Positions 24,861 to 39,200 of a DNA stretch of 64,000 nt are shown here, in pieces. Positions within the stretch are counted from its first letter, which is position 1. Every line of letters starts with the position of its first letter. This stretch comes from Antedon mediterranea. Its lineage: Eukaryota; Echinodermata; Crinoidea; Comatulida; Antedonidae. Below the pieces are notes generated by a model. The model was not told where the DNA came from. It was given only the letters and a program-made list of their open reading frames with translations, and made no database searches. The translations under genes were made by a program, and so were the position numbers. The stretch spans positions 21,801,001-21,865,000 of the forward strand of contig NC_092680.1 of NCBI RefSeq assembly GCF_964355755.1. The letters run 5' to 3'.

Positions 24861-27210
24861 GATTATTTGAATTTGTCATGGGAATGCGTTCCTTAATAGC
24901 GGTTAGTTGTGTTAAAACAAACATTTCGTCTCGATCTCGTTATGGAAATGTCCCCTGAATATGATTCAGTTTCAATTTCAATTTATTTACCATTTTAATT
25001 TGTGAACATAAGAGATAAACAACTTATTTGGATATGTGTCTGCCAAAGCAGGGGCTGTACTGTATTAAGGAGTTGATTGGCAATGATGATAGTTCACGCA
25101 GGGGCTGTACTGTATTAAGGAATTGATTGGCAATGATAGTTCACTAATCGACAGCAAGAATGAATAACACTTTACAAATGAGCAAATATCCCACTCTCTC
25201 TTTATTGTACAATTTATACAAAAAGGTCGTTGAACATGGAATGAGAATGCATCTCAACAGTAAACAATGCACACACACAAAATAATACACTTCTTAAGAT
25301 GAAGTAGATGATGAATGATGGAATGGCAAACAATATCTATGACAATCTTAGCTCTACAATAGACACACCGCAATTATGTGAGCTAAGATCGTTAGATTCT
25401 CCACTGTATTCAAAATGCATGCAGCAATATTTTAGGACCTGTACCACATCTATGCATTCAAGTGAAACCCCATTTATGCAGCATTTTAATTTCCTGAGTC
25501 TTTGAATCAAGATGTGGGCACTCTTGTCGACGAGGAGGAGGCCATTTTAGAATCACAAATTCATCATAGTTACTGTAGCCAATTCTCAGTACTGTATCTA
25601 TAATTTTGTACAGTATCATATGCAAATGCTGTAATACATAGTCACGTATGTAGCACATGTGATGCCAGTATCATAGGTCATAAGCCTAACCTTTACAGGC
25701 GTGTGACACTGTATTACAGAAATTGCCTATGTTACTGGTCATACAATGCCATATGTAGAGATACAGTACAGCCAATCAGGTGGTTACTGTGTACAACAAT
25801 ATCATCATCAAAGTATCAATAGTGTATTCATGGATTGAACACAACTAGAAAGAGTCCATCAGAGGGAATGTTATCTGTGATGGGAACAAGTGATTCTGAG
25901 GTAGGCAAAACCAAATACTAATAATAATACACTACTGACATTTGATGAGTGTGTGTGAACAACCATTAGTAATAATTAGTAGTACTGCATTTACAATTGA
26001 CAAAAATGTTTAAAAAATGTAAAATTAATAAGATACATTACAATACTATTGTAAAAATAAATTAAATTTTATAGCAAATTGATAACACACACATTATAAT
26101 GTGACAAATTAAATGTTCTTGGTAATATTAAATACAATAACATTCTTAAAATTTAAAAAAAATAATAAAAACATACATTTTTTATTTTTCTAAGTGTTGC
26201 AATAACTTCGAGGCGGTGAGGTAGTTATAATTTTCCTTAGAAAATTGTTTTAAAACAAAATATAAAAGCAGCAATGTTTGTAACATCAAATGCAGATTAC
26301 TGATTTTAACAAATACTTGTTGATTGCAATCAAGTACATGCTTACAACTTAGCTACTGGTTTAGAACTTAAGTACATGCTTAGTACAGTACTTAGATACT
26401 GGCATATAGATCTAACACTTAGGTACTGGTTTATACATCTACACTATCAAACTAGTTTGACAAAATGTGAATTTTTTGTCACTTTGATAGTGTAAACAGA
26501 GCTTTATGTACTGGTTTATATAACTAATGCATGTGTAAACAGATAACTACAATATTTTTCCTGGAATTCATGTAAATGCATTATTAAGTCAATGTAAATT
26601 AGGAGCCCTGATGTTTGACATAGAAGGTCTTAATTCAACAAGTGTATTGGAAGACTTACGAGCATTTACTGAGCAACAACATTAAAGCAACAATGTTAAA
26701 GTTGCTCAGGTGACTTTAGTAAGTAGTAAACAATATCTCTTGAGTACACCATTAATGTGACCAGCAGAGTATGTTGTATTCAAAGAGGTCTTTATTCAAC
26801 TATTAATGTTGCTTAGGCCAAATAAAAAAAATTATTTTCACTTCCAGGATTTGAAATTCTTTTCTGACAAGAGGCTTTAATAGCTATTGTGATACGGCTT
26901 TTGGGTGGATATACCATTTGCAATATATATATATTAGCAACCGTTTAAACATCTTGGGACACGTTGGCAATCACAAAAGATTCTTTGAATAGTTTAAAAA
27001 TAAAAGTATTACAATCAAAGAGGGAGAGAATGCAAAACACATAGCAATAGGGGTTTCAGTACTGATGATGGATTGTACATATTAAACAAAGACAAACAAA
27101 AGACTTTTTCTACACCTGATAATTGTCTATAAATAAAAATAATTTCCAAGTGAACACTAAAATAAATAATAACTGAAGTACTTGCAAGTTGAGGACAGGT
27201 TATGTTTGTA
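24861..27210. other. Convergent intergenic region and ATAD2 3'-UTR side
   Basis: No coding exon recognised. An approximately 40-bp direct duplication containing GCAGGGGCTGTACTGTATTA lies at 25047-25135. Minus-strand AATAAA hexamers (plus TTTATT) at 26791 and near 25201 are candidate ATAD2 poly(A) signals. Confidence 0.4.
26434..26506. mobile_element. MITE family A, copy 8 (very short)
   Basis: Only about 73 bp: CATCTACACTATCAAACTAG, a short centre (CAAAATGTGAATTTTTTGTC) and GATAGTGTAAACAGAGCTTT. It is almost just the two inverted repeats and could fold as a hairpin. Confidence 0.8.
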
Positions 27211-30200
27211 TCATCTGGCTAGTTTTAAGATCTCATTCTCCATAGCCTAAAAGGTAAACAAAATGAGTTAGCTCAGAAAAATCACAATCACAAAAAAACA
27301 TATGATTTGTATAACTTTATTTATTTTTTATTCAACCTTATTTATAGAGGGTAACCCTGAACAGCATATGCTGACAATCAAGGGGCCCTCATGATGAGTA
27401 CGACAGTGGCTGTGTGTATACTAGTATACCAGGGAAACCCCACTCGTCTCAAAAGATGTAATAGGTTCTTTATATACGGTTTATAGTCCTTATCGGAAAA
27501 GACTCGTTCTACCACCAGAACTACATGGAGCGAGTGTTTAAGGTTAGCTTGTAACTCTGGAAAAGACTCGTTCTACCACCAGAACTACATGGAGCGAGTG
27601 TTTAAGGTTAGCTTGTAACTCTGGAAAAGACTCGTTCTATCACCAGAACTACATGGAGCGAGTGTTTAAGTTAGCTTGTAACTCTGGAAAAGACTCATTC
27701 TATCACCAGAACTATGGAGAGAGTGTTTAAGGTTAGCTTGTAACTCTGGAAAAGACTCGTTCTACCACCAGAACTACATGGAGCGAGTGTTTAAGTTAGC
27801 TTGTAACTCTGGAAAAGACTCGTTCTATCACCAGAACTATGGAGAGAGTGTTTAAGGTTAGCTTGTAACTCTGGAAAAGACTCGTGTCTACCACCAGAAC
27901 TATGGAGCGAGTGTTTAAGGTTAGCTTGTAACTCTGGAAAAGACTCGTGTCTACCACCAGAACTATGGAGCAAGTGTTTAAGGTTAGCTTGTAACTCTGC
28001 AAAAGACTCGTTCTACCACCAGAACTATGGAGCAAGTGTTTAAGGTTAGCTTGTAACTCTGGAAAAGACTCGTTCTACCACCAGAACTACATGGAGCGAG
28101 TGTTTAAGGTTAGCTTGTAACTCTGCAAAAGACTCGTTCTACCACCAGAACTATGGAGCAAGTGTTTAAGGTTAGCTTGTAACTCTGCAAAAGACTCGTT
28201 CTACCACCAGAACTATGGAGCAAGTGTTTAAGGTTAGCTTGTAACTCTGGAAAAGACTCGTTCTACCACCAGAACTACATGGAGCGAGTGTTTAAGGTTA
28301 GCTTGTAACTCTGGAAAAGACTCGTTCTACCACCAGAACTACATGGAGCGAGTGTTTAAGGTTAGCTTGTAACTCTGGACATATTGTAATCATACAAAAA
28401 GTTTGTGGTGATCCAATCAAATTAAAACCCACATGTTTTTAAAATTCATTTAAACTTTATAAAGAGCATACTCACGGAAAGAGAGATACCACATCAAATA
28501 TCGGAAATGAACTTACCTGGGTTAAGTTTGTTTTATCGTAATCCCTACGATGGAGGTAGATACACTGACTGAGGGAGCTGTGTAACCTTTCTAGTCTGCT
28601 TACTGTATAGTTGACAGTCAAACTGACAGCCAATTCTAACAATTTCTGTAATTATTAATTTTTAACAAATAGGTTTATAGGTTTAAACAAAAATTTATTA
28701 ATAATCCTGCCCATGACGGAGGGAAATGGCAAAAAATAGTAAAAAGCATCAATGTAAGCTTTTCGCAAGGTAAGATGGATGATGTACAGCTCTGTCTACA
28801 TAATGTGATGTGCCCATATATTGACATGATGATGTCGTATTACTACTATATTTGGGCATATAACTGCCATATTTGGGCACATAACGCTTCAGAGCTTTAC
28901 ATTTGTTTGTGCAATTGTTCAATTAATTGTATTTACAGGACCCTTATAGGAAGCTGTTTTGGTCCTTCTTCCATGTTCCATTGCAAAAATGTTTTATTCC
29001 CAAGTAAATTTCCAAATGCAATCAATATACCTGTAATTTGGCAACATCAACAACCAATTCTGGTAAAGGTTCTTCTAAAATCTGCAGCGCCCTCTGGGCT
29101 GTTTTACTAGCCCCACGAGACCTAGTCATACGTACAGTTATTGGAGTCACTGAAAATAATAACAATAAACGTGATGCCGTTATGGACCTTATTGAGGAAG
29201 AACATACAGAAGATGTATTGTACGCTATTTTGTAGTTTTAATAAACGTGATGCCGTTATGGACCTTATTGAGGAAGAACATACAGAAGATGTATTGTACA
29301 GTATTTTGTAGTTTTAATAAAGTTAATTACTTCCGTAAAAAAAAAAAAATATTTTCAGTTATAAGATGACAACAAAAATGGTTTAATTCAACCAAACACA
29401 CATTTGCTGGCAGCCCATTTGACTATTTTTGCTTTAAATTACAGTTTCTTCAGATAAATACATTTTTTAAATCCAATTTTTGGTCAAAATGGATAATTAT
29501 GTGACATTAAAATGACATATTCAACCAGACAAGACAATACATCTTTAACAAAAGTGTAATAACTATCAAAAATCATAAATGAAATTCAAATAATGAAGCC
29601 AATTACTGACCATGCTCAATGTCTTCTAATTCTACTTCTTCTTCTTTATTACATTCCGTAGACTGTTCTTCCTTCTCTGATTCTTTATCACATTCCTCAT
29701 TAGGTTCTTGTAATATTTCAGGTCCATTTGTTACAATTGCAGTATCAACATCCTGAATAGGGTGTAATATTGGTGGCTCAGCACCACTAGAGTGTGACGA
29801 CATCTCAGCCTCATTAAGTTCAACTGTTCCATTCTCACACACAGTGTGTGGTTCATTCTCACGCACAGTATGTGGTGGTTCAATAGCATTTGCACTTTCT
29901 GGTTTATTCTCCCTAAGAGCCTTTACGGGACTCACGGCAGACGGTCTACGTAGATTTCTAAATCGCGTCCTGTGAGGGCGTTCATTATCTGTATCTTCCT
30001 CCTCTTTTTCTTCTGTATCTTTTTCTTCGTTTGTTTCCGTTAATTTTCTTTTTCTGTTTGATGGTATAAATCCGCGAGCCCATGCAGAACGCCGTCGCCT
30101 TTTTCGACGCATACCGCTGCTTCTCAATTCATATTCATCTGTCAACACATCTGACATAGTGGGCGTGTCCTGAGAAGCTGGTGAATACGTACGTGCATGA

Positions 30201-33200
30201 TTCATTAATCGGTTTACAGAGGTCTTTTTTTTAGGCGAAACTCGGAAAAAATCTGGTATATGCTTAGTGGGACTATCACCTATAATGTGAAAAATTAACA
30301 AATGCAAGTTGTTTAACGCATTCAATATAATTGCAATAAGTTCATAGAGAGGAAAGTAATGTGTCGATAGGGGGCAGAGGTTGGTTAAGTTTCTTCTTTA
30401 CTTTTACTCTACACCTCTGTTCAACTACATTTGGTATGTAGACAAAGTGAAAGGATAAATCAATTAACAAAGCAGATTCCTGTTTACTTTATATTTGACA
30501 GTATTGTTGAAAAGACCTACACTGTTTCAGGCAGAAGAAAGGCAACTTTGGTTCTCATTTCGAGTCCTCAAAGATTTGAAAGGTGAAATGACGGAATCAG
30601 GTGCATGTTAAATTCAAATAAATGTTACCTCTGTTTTTTCTGGATTGCATGATGTCAACACATGACTTTTCAAATTCTGAGTTCATCTCAACGTCTATTA
30701 TAGCATAAGCTGTGTCTTTCAACTCACATGCTCTGAATCTTATAATCTTATCTGAAATAACAAATGTGCTAGTCATTTGTACATCATTAGAAAGTTTAAA
30801 ATAATCAGTCTTATCAATTCAATTAGGTTCAATCAAGGGGCAAAGGATCTGGTGGATAAGGAACAATAAACCGGTCCAGTGCATCTAGCTCATGTGTACT
30901 TTAAAGAACCTAGTACATCTTTGGAGACAAGTTATTTGCAATAAATGTTATTGAAAGACGCTGCTGTACCAACCTGCAGGATTTCTGTCTGGATTATACT
31001 CCAGTGCGTTGCTACAGATAAGGTCAATGTCCTCTAAGAACTGTTTTGCACATGTGTATTTCTTCATGTTAATCTTTGACATCATGGTAGCTAGATCCAT
31101 CGGCTTCTTTACAACTTCTTCATAGTCAGGAACCTACAAATAGAAACATTTAAAATTAAATTTTTCATGTTAATTTTGAACATCAATGTGAATGCAATAA
31201 TATTTTTCATGTTAAATTTTACATCATATAATTAAATGGCTAGATTCATTTATTGATTTTACATCATATAAATGGCTAGATTCATTTATTTTGCTCTAGA
31301 GCGATTGATGTTTCCAAACTAGAAAGTGATGTTTCTTTTATTATTTATTTCAAGCCAACAGTGTAAAACACCAATAAGTTGAAAATAAAATAACTAAACT
31401 ATAAATATAAGCCAATATAAGTACAAAAATGTAAATAAGATTATTTAAATAATTTCATTAATAATACATTTTAAATTGAAAGAAATTACAGTTAAAGATA
31501 TCTAAAGAATTATTTTTTTCAAGACATGAATTGTACAAAGACGAGAGTCTACAGAAAATACCATTTTTACAAACATTGACACGAGTTAAGAATAAAGTAT
31601 TACCTCTTCTGGATCTACAGGGTGAGCAAATACCCTAAATTTCTTTTCTTTGGCAAGTCTAGACACCACATCACGTAGAAACAATCGTAATTCTCTAAGC
31701 TGACTCTCCTCAAATTTCTCAAGTCTGTCTAGTTCAGTTTGGTTCATACCCTTTGGTTCAGGGGCTGGGGCTACAGGCAGTTCTATCAAAGCCCTTGTTG
31801 CTGCTTTCTTCTTTCTTGGAGGTGCTCTGGCTGCCTGGTGGATTATCAACTCCTTCAAAAATTCTTTCCTTTCTGCTTCAGTTGGATATTTTACCTGGAA
31901 TTTGGTCCTAAATAATTCATCAATCTGAAAAAGACCCGGTAAATATTACTAAACAAAAAAAAACTAATTAAATCTTTGCTAAGTTGCTGTTAAAGATTTC
32001 CGTTTTATTTTGAGAAATAAATGTATTTTAAAGTGAATTGGTCATAATATTGATATTAGGGAGGTTTCGCAACCTTACGAATACGATAACGACAACGGAT
32101 ACGTCACGCACACGTATTCGTTTTTCATAAGCCAGTAAAAATCTGTTTCGCATGGCAACGAAAGTGAGGGCGCCGTCCAAAATATGACTGCGGTAAATTT
32201 GAGCGAAGCGCAGGTACGTGTTGCTTGGTGCTTAGCTGCCTAGGCCTAGCGTAACATCAAAGCAAGTGAAGACTTTAAAAACTGCTATTTATCAAAATTG
32301 ACCTGGCATTTTAGTAAATTACTTTAATAAATTACTTTAGTAAATTACTTTCAATAAAGGTATAATTATATTATAGTCATGAATCATTCCTGATTCAAAT
32401 GCAAAACGTGCAAAATAGATCAAAAACTATACTCGTTTTGTAGTTACGAATATGACTGGTGATATTCGTCAACACGAATACGCTTTTTGAATATGAAATG
32501 GGGATCAGCTCAAAAGTTTCACAAATGTGTGACGTATCCGTTTTCGTTATCGTAAGGTTGCGAAACCTCGCTATTACTGTCCAGGTTGCAAGGTATTTGT
32601 TTACATTTGTAAGTTGCTTAACTTGTCTAAAGTCAATAAGCAGTGTGTTTCTAAAGCCAGTTAACATTGCTAAACATATGATAAAATGAGATGTGCCCAT
32701 ATATGGACATGATGATATCATATCACTACCATATTTAGGCACATCACACTTTAAACTAGTTTGATAGTGTAGACAAAGCCTTACCTCTTCTGGGATGCTT
32801 TCATCACTTGATTCAGACGTAGCAAGTAACAAGATGGGTGTGGTTGATGGTAGATCTTCTAGCAAAGTAAGGAATGTTGCTTTCATGGTTTCTGTACAAG
32901 CTGACCACCACTGTACAACGTGGGGCAAGTATATTACACTTGGGCAAGTCCGTCGCGCTTCACGAAACACCTACAGAATACAACCACCATCCATTTTTAG
33001 TTTATATACTTTGGATCATTCCATTTTTAGTTTATACACTTTGGATCATTCCATTTTTAGTTTATATACTTTGAATCATTCCATTTTTAGTTTATATACT
33101 TTGGATCATTCCATTTTTAGTTTATATACTTTGGATCATTCCATTTTTAGTTTATATACTTTGGATCATTCCATTTTTAGTTTATATACTTTGGATCATT

Positions 33201-36200
33201 CCATTTTTAGTTTATATACTTTGGATTATTCCATTTTTAGTTTATATACTTTGGATCATTCCATTTTTAGTTTATATACTTTGGATCATTCCATTTTTAG
33301 TTTATATACTTTGGATCATCCAAAAGAAAAAAATTCATGAATACTATACATAGATCCAGATGAACCTTCATACTTTACATTATTTTATGGTTAATTGTAC
33401 ATGTGTATTCATTGTATAAGAGACAGTTCAATTAACATTCTACATATAGCCATACAAAGCATTATTTTAAAAATTCATTAAAATCATACCCTTTTAGCAA
33501 GTCATATATTAATGACGTATACAAAATAAACTAAGACTACCTACATATGTGACTAGTGCCTTGAGAACATTTAATAGAGTAAAAAATATTTTTCAAGTTG
33601 TTATAGATTTAAAAAAAAAATTATATTATTTTACCTGAGCACATGATTCTTCTGGGGACTTGGCAGTGACAGCATACAGGGCTGGCAGATCTAGACAGTG
33701 AACTGGTAAATGCTCCATATTATGTAGTAATGCTGGCGCTAAATGTGAACTTTGACCCAAGTGACGTGATCCTGTTATCAGGATTCGAGGTTGGTATGTT
33801 GATGGGGTGTTATAGGCTGATCTGTAAGAAAAAAAACAACCCAATATTTCAAATATAACTGGAATAAATATATGATTATATGTTTATAATACAATACCAA
33901 TTTCTCACACACAGTAAGTGAATGTGAAACCAGATTTCTTGATGCCTGTAAAAATCTCTGAATCATTTAAAATCTTCCGAACAGACTTACAAGGCAAAAT
34001 TAAGAAATGGGTTAATTGGTCCATTGAGTTCAGTTGTTGACCTATGACCTTTATTGTTGTCATATATACTAGGAGCATCATCATCACTGTATTCATCATC
34101 ATTCAATAATGCCATGGCAACACTTGATGCATCTGAAGAACCTGTAGATATTGAAATAAAAATAAAACAATTTATTATTTTAACATTATTTCTTCTTCTT
34201 TCTCTTCTCAAATGTATTATGAAATAATAATAATTTATATTAACAAAAATATTTGTTTTGTAATTGTTTTACTTTATTCACATTAAAAAAGTGGTCGAAA
34301 AAATAATTTATATAAAAAGTGAGTGAGTGGCCGAGCGGTTAAGACAGTGGAACTGTAATTACATAGCCATAACATCGGCAGGGGTTCGAGGCTCACTCAC
34401 TCCATGGTTCTGGTGGTAGAACAAGTCTTCTCGGTTAAGGACTACAAACCGTAGGTCCAGTGTACAGATCTAGCTCATGTGCACTTTAAAGAACCTAGTA
34501 CATCTTTGGAGACGAGTACGAAGAGGTCGCCCAGTATAAATAAAATATTTCAATTCAATTCAATTCAATAATACTAAAACTGGTATGAAAATTATATTAT
34601 TATTACCAATGTCATGCATTCTTGTATACGAAAATAAAATGGAGAAACAGTGCTTACCCTTCATATCAAGACCAGATCTTTTTTTCCATGACTCTGGGAA
34701 AACCTTACGTGTAAGATCTACAAGTTGTTGTAGACTACATTCTAGCAGCGGCCTTACAACAACCGATAAAGCTCTACCGGGAGAACTGACCGCCCTCTGT
34801 GAAGCGGGTACAATGATTTGCATAGCATGGTGGAAATCTCTTGCAGTGATCTGTATTTGGTTGAGGTCTAATTGTAGTTTTTCTTTGGATGCATAGATTT
34901 GTGGATACTGACGTCTTAGAGCTTGTAATGCAGCTTCTGTACATAATGCCTTTACATCAGCACCACAATAACCTGCAATAATAAACACATTAACATATTA
35001 AGTACAATAACATATTAAATACATTATCATTATTATTTTAAATACATTAGCATATTAAATTTAAAAAATGTGAAAAGAATTATAAACAAATGATTGTCGG
35101 CAACGTTTATCAACAACTCACCAACTGATTTTTCCGCAACCTCGTTGATAAACCTTTCAGATAATTTGGGATTCCAATCTTTGGTATGTATTGATAGGAT
35201 TTGACTGCGAGCCTGGAATAGATTTGTAAAAAATAAGTAAAATGTGTATTATCATATCTATAGGATTTGACTGCGAGCCTGGAATAGATTTGTAAAAAAT
35301 AAGTAAAATGTGTATTATCATATCTATAGGATTTGACTGCGAGCCTGGAATAGATTTGTAAAAAATAAGTAAAATTTGTATTATCATCTATTTGGCATCA
35401 ATAACTAGTGTATTAGTTTAAAATTTTTTGGTTGTTATGCTACGATTTTACTTTATTTAATTTATTTATGTTGTTACCTCTTTTGAAGGAAGTGGAAACA
35501 GAAACTCTCTGTCAAAACGTCCCGGTCTTCTCAATGCGGGATCAATAGAATCAATCCGATTGGTGGCGCCTATCACGACAATCTCTCCCCGACTATCAAG
35601 CCCATCCATTAATGCTAGCAATGTTGACACAATGGAGCTGTGGATTTGGTCCTGTCTACTGGAACGTACGGGAGCTAATCCATCAATTTCATCAAAAAAT
35701 ATTATTGCAGGACGCATCGTGTAGGCCTAAAAGATGATAGAATTCACACTAAATATTATTGCAGGACGCATCGTGTAGGCCTAAAAGATGATAGAATTCA
35801 CACTAAATATTATTGCAGGACGCATCGTGTAGGCCTAAAAGATGATAGAATTCACACTAAATATTATTGCAGGACGCATCGTGTAGGCCTAAAAGATGAT
35901 AGAATTCACACTAAATATTATTGCAGGACGCATCGTGTAGGCCTAAAAGATGATAGAATTCACACTAAATATTATTGCAGGACGCATCGTGTAGGCCTAA
36001 AAGATGATAGAATTCACACTAAATATTATTGCAGGACGCATCGTGTAGGCCTAAAAGATGATAGAATTCACACTAAATATTATTGCAGGACGCATCGTGT
36101 AGGCCTAAAAGATGATAGAATTCACACTAAATATTATTGCAGGACGCATCGTGTAGGCCTAAAAGATGATAGAATTCACACTAAATATTATTTGTCTTTT

Positions 36201-39200
36201 TCAATTATTTATTCCTTTTATCACACAACAAGTTAACAGTAACGAATTTTAATCATAATCACTTGACAAATTACATATTAAGGCATACACTTCCATTCTA
36301 TCAAATTATTATTTATTTTCTTTTCCACATCTTTCCGTCTATCATTACTAAATATATACTGGTTATACATTTGATCTCTTTCATACTTGTATTAAATGCA
36401 TAGAAAGATAAAATAACTAACCTGGTCAAAAAGGAGTCTCAACTGTCTCTCCGATTCTCCAACCCACTTGCTGAGGCAATCAGCTCCTTTCCTCATGAAG
36501 AATGATACATGTTTATCCCCATGCCGGCATTCATTTGCTAAGGCTCTCGCAACTAAGGTTTTGCCTGTACCAGGGGGGCCATGGAAGAGTACTCCCCTGG
36601 GTGGGGTGATCTTAAAACGTTCAAACACCTCTGGGTATAGTAAAGGAAACACCACCATTTCTTTAAGTGCTTGAACATGTTTACCAAGGCCACCAACATT
36701 TTCAAATGTAACCTAATAAAAAAGCATGAAATAATAATATAATATGAAAGAATTGCTATTTAGTGTTTTGAACTACAGATTTTAGTAAGAGAACAAGTAA
36801 ATAATAAGTAAGTAAAACATTGATTCAATATAAACTACAGTCCCAGAGACAACAACACATACACAGTCAACTCTCCCATTGATTCAATATAAACTACAGT
36901 CCCAGAGACAACAACACATACACAGTCAACTCTCCCATTGATTCAATATAAACTACAGTCCCAGAGACAACAACACATACACAGTCAACTCTCCCATTGA
37001 TTCAATATAAACTACAGTCTCAGAGACAACAACACATACACAGTCAACTCTCCCATTGATTCAATATAAACTACAGTCCCAGAGACAACAACACATACAC
37101 AGTCAACTATCCCATTGATTCAATATAAACTACAGTCTCAGAGACAACAACACATATACAGTCAACTCTCCCATTGATTCAATATAAACTACAGTCCCAG
37201 AGACAACAACACATACACAGTCAACTCTCCCATTGATTCAATATAAACTACAGTCCCAGAGACAACAACACATACACAGTCAACTCTCCCATTGATTCAA
37301 TATAAACTACAGTCCCAGAGACAACAACACATACACAGTCAACTCTCCCATTGATTCAATATAAACTACAGTCCCAGAGACAACAACACATACACAGTCA
37401 ACTCTCCCATTGATTCAATATAAACTACAGTCTCAGAGACAACAACACATACACAGTCAACTCTCCCATTGATTCAATATAAACTACAGTCCCAGAGACA
37501 ACAACACATATACAGTCAACTCTCCCATTGATTCAATATAAACTACAGTCCCAGAGACAACAACACATAAACAGTCAACTCTCCCATTGATTCAATATAA
37601 ACTACAGTCCCAGAGACAACAACACATACACAGTCAACTCTCCCATTGATTCAATATAAACTACAGTCCCAGAGACAACAACACATACACAGTCAACTCT
37701 CGCAATGCCGGACAAGCCAGGACTGGCTATGTCTGGCTTTCTTTTTGAATGGCAACAAGAATTTGGGACACTTTGGACGTCAAGAAAAGTCTGGTTTTGA
37801 GAGAGTCGACTGTATAAATAAAATGAATAGTATTTATTACCGATGAATCAATAGTCATAGGATCGATGTCTGCCAAACTACTACCTATCTTCTGACGATC
37901 CTTCATTACACCTGTGATGTCATCAGGTGCCAGATTCATTGGGAGGCATCTAAAATGAAAACCAGTCATTAATTAAAATATTTGTGAAACTAAAAAAAAA
38001 AAACACAACATGATTCGCTCTTTCTTAAACTATATTGCTATTTTTTTTGTAATATTATATATTTACATATGTATATATTGGTCTATTTTTTCCCATTTTT
38101 GTCATTCGTTTTTTGTATTTGTATCATCCCCATTAAGTGTTGAGGGCCTCATGCATGTCAGCCTCGGCTGTTTTGAGTCACCCTTATTAAACAAAGTTTA
38201 ATCAAAATAAATAATAATAATTTGGCATAATACTACAGATATGGAATGCAGTAACATATATGTTATTAATTAATGATAAACAACCAAAAAACCCATTTAT
38301 GAAAAAATGTAAAAATTTATTGTAAACATAATTATCCATTCTCAAAATGGGATATTCACTATAGGGATATGGGATATTCACTATAGGGATATGGGATATT
38401 CAGGCCTCGAATTTGGGGATTTTAGGGGCAAGGCCATTTGGCCTCCGGTTTTCATTGATTTTAGGGGCACCAAGGCCAAATGGGAGGGCACCAAGGCCAT
38501 TTGTTTTAAATCAAAGGGGCACCAAGGCCAAAATTAAAAAATATTTTAATAACTAGGCCAAAATTTAAAAATAGCTTGTTTCCGGTTGAGGGTGGAATTT
38601 TTTTCCAAAAAAAAAATTCTACCCGCAAAATGTTTTGGGATTTCCCCCTATTCATCAGATCGCGGAGTAGTAGGAGTAGGACTGTCTACAATACATCTTT
38701 TTGTATTTCATATAAATATTACGTGTATTTACGATCTATATAAATAATAAATAGGTACGATGTTCAGCGTTTATAGTTTACCGTCCTGTGTTGAATGTTT
38801 CGTTTAGTTTCAAATAATGCGATAAAAAGGCATGTGAAGCCAACCAAGTAAGGCCCGGAACAGGTATAAAAACCCTTCCAACAGCAAGCTACTCAGCCTT
38901 ACTTAGCTAGCAGCCGACGGAGAAAACATGATACAAAAACAATTTGTTTGTAGGCCTTACCTACAACTATTCATACACAGAGTGTTAACCACGGTAAAAA
39001 TCAAGCCAATTACATTATGTAGTAGAATATAAATTATAGTTATTTTCCGAGTTTCGATTTCTGAAGCTTTTTTGTTAGTACAGTATAACCCATATTTATA
39101 AGAATTCAAAACACGGACGGACACCGACCCCTTTCTCTCTCTGTTTAGCCTTCGGCACGTGTATTCTGGACTATACCATTTCCTTGAATTCGGTAAAAAC

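Noticed and set aside
27791-28035. Minus-strand frames with [18 protein letters not shown] repeats
   Set aside because: Translation of the 63-bp SINE-derived array; no family similarity and no gene context.
32795-33340. 181-residue plus-strand frame with IFSLYTLDH repeats
   Set aside because: It is antisense to ATAD2 exon 15 followed by the 30-bp array.
34319-34400. Possible tRNA gene
   Set aside because: A and B boxes are present but the sequence continues into a SINE body with a CAATT tail and other fragments exist in the window.
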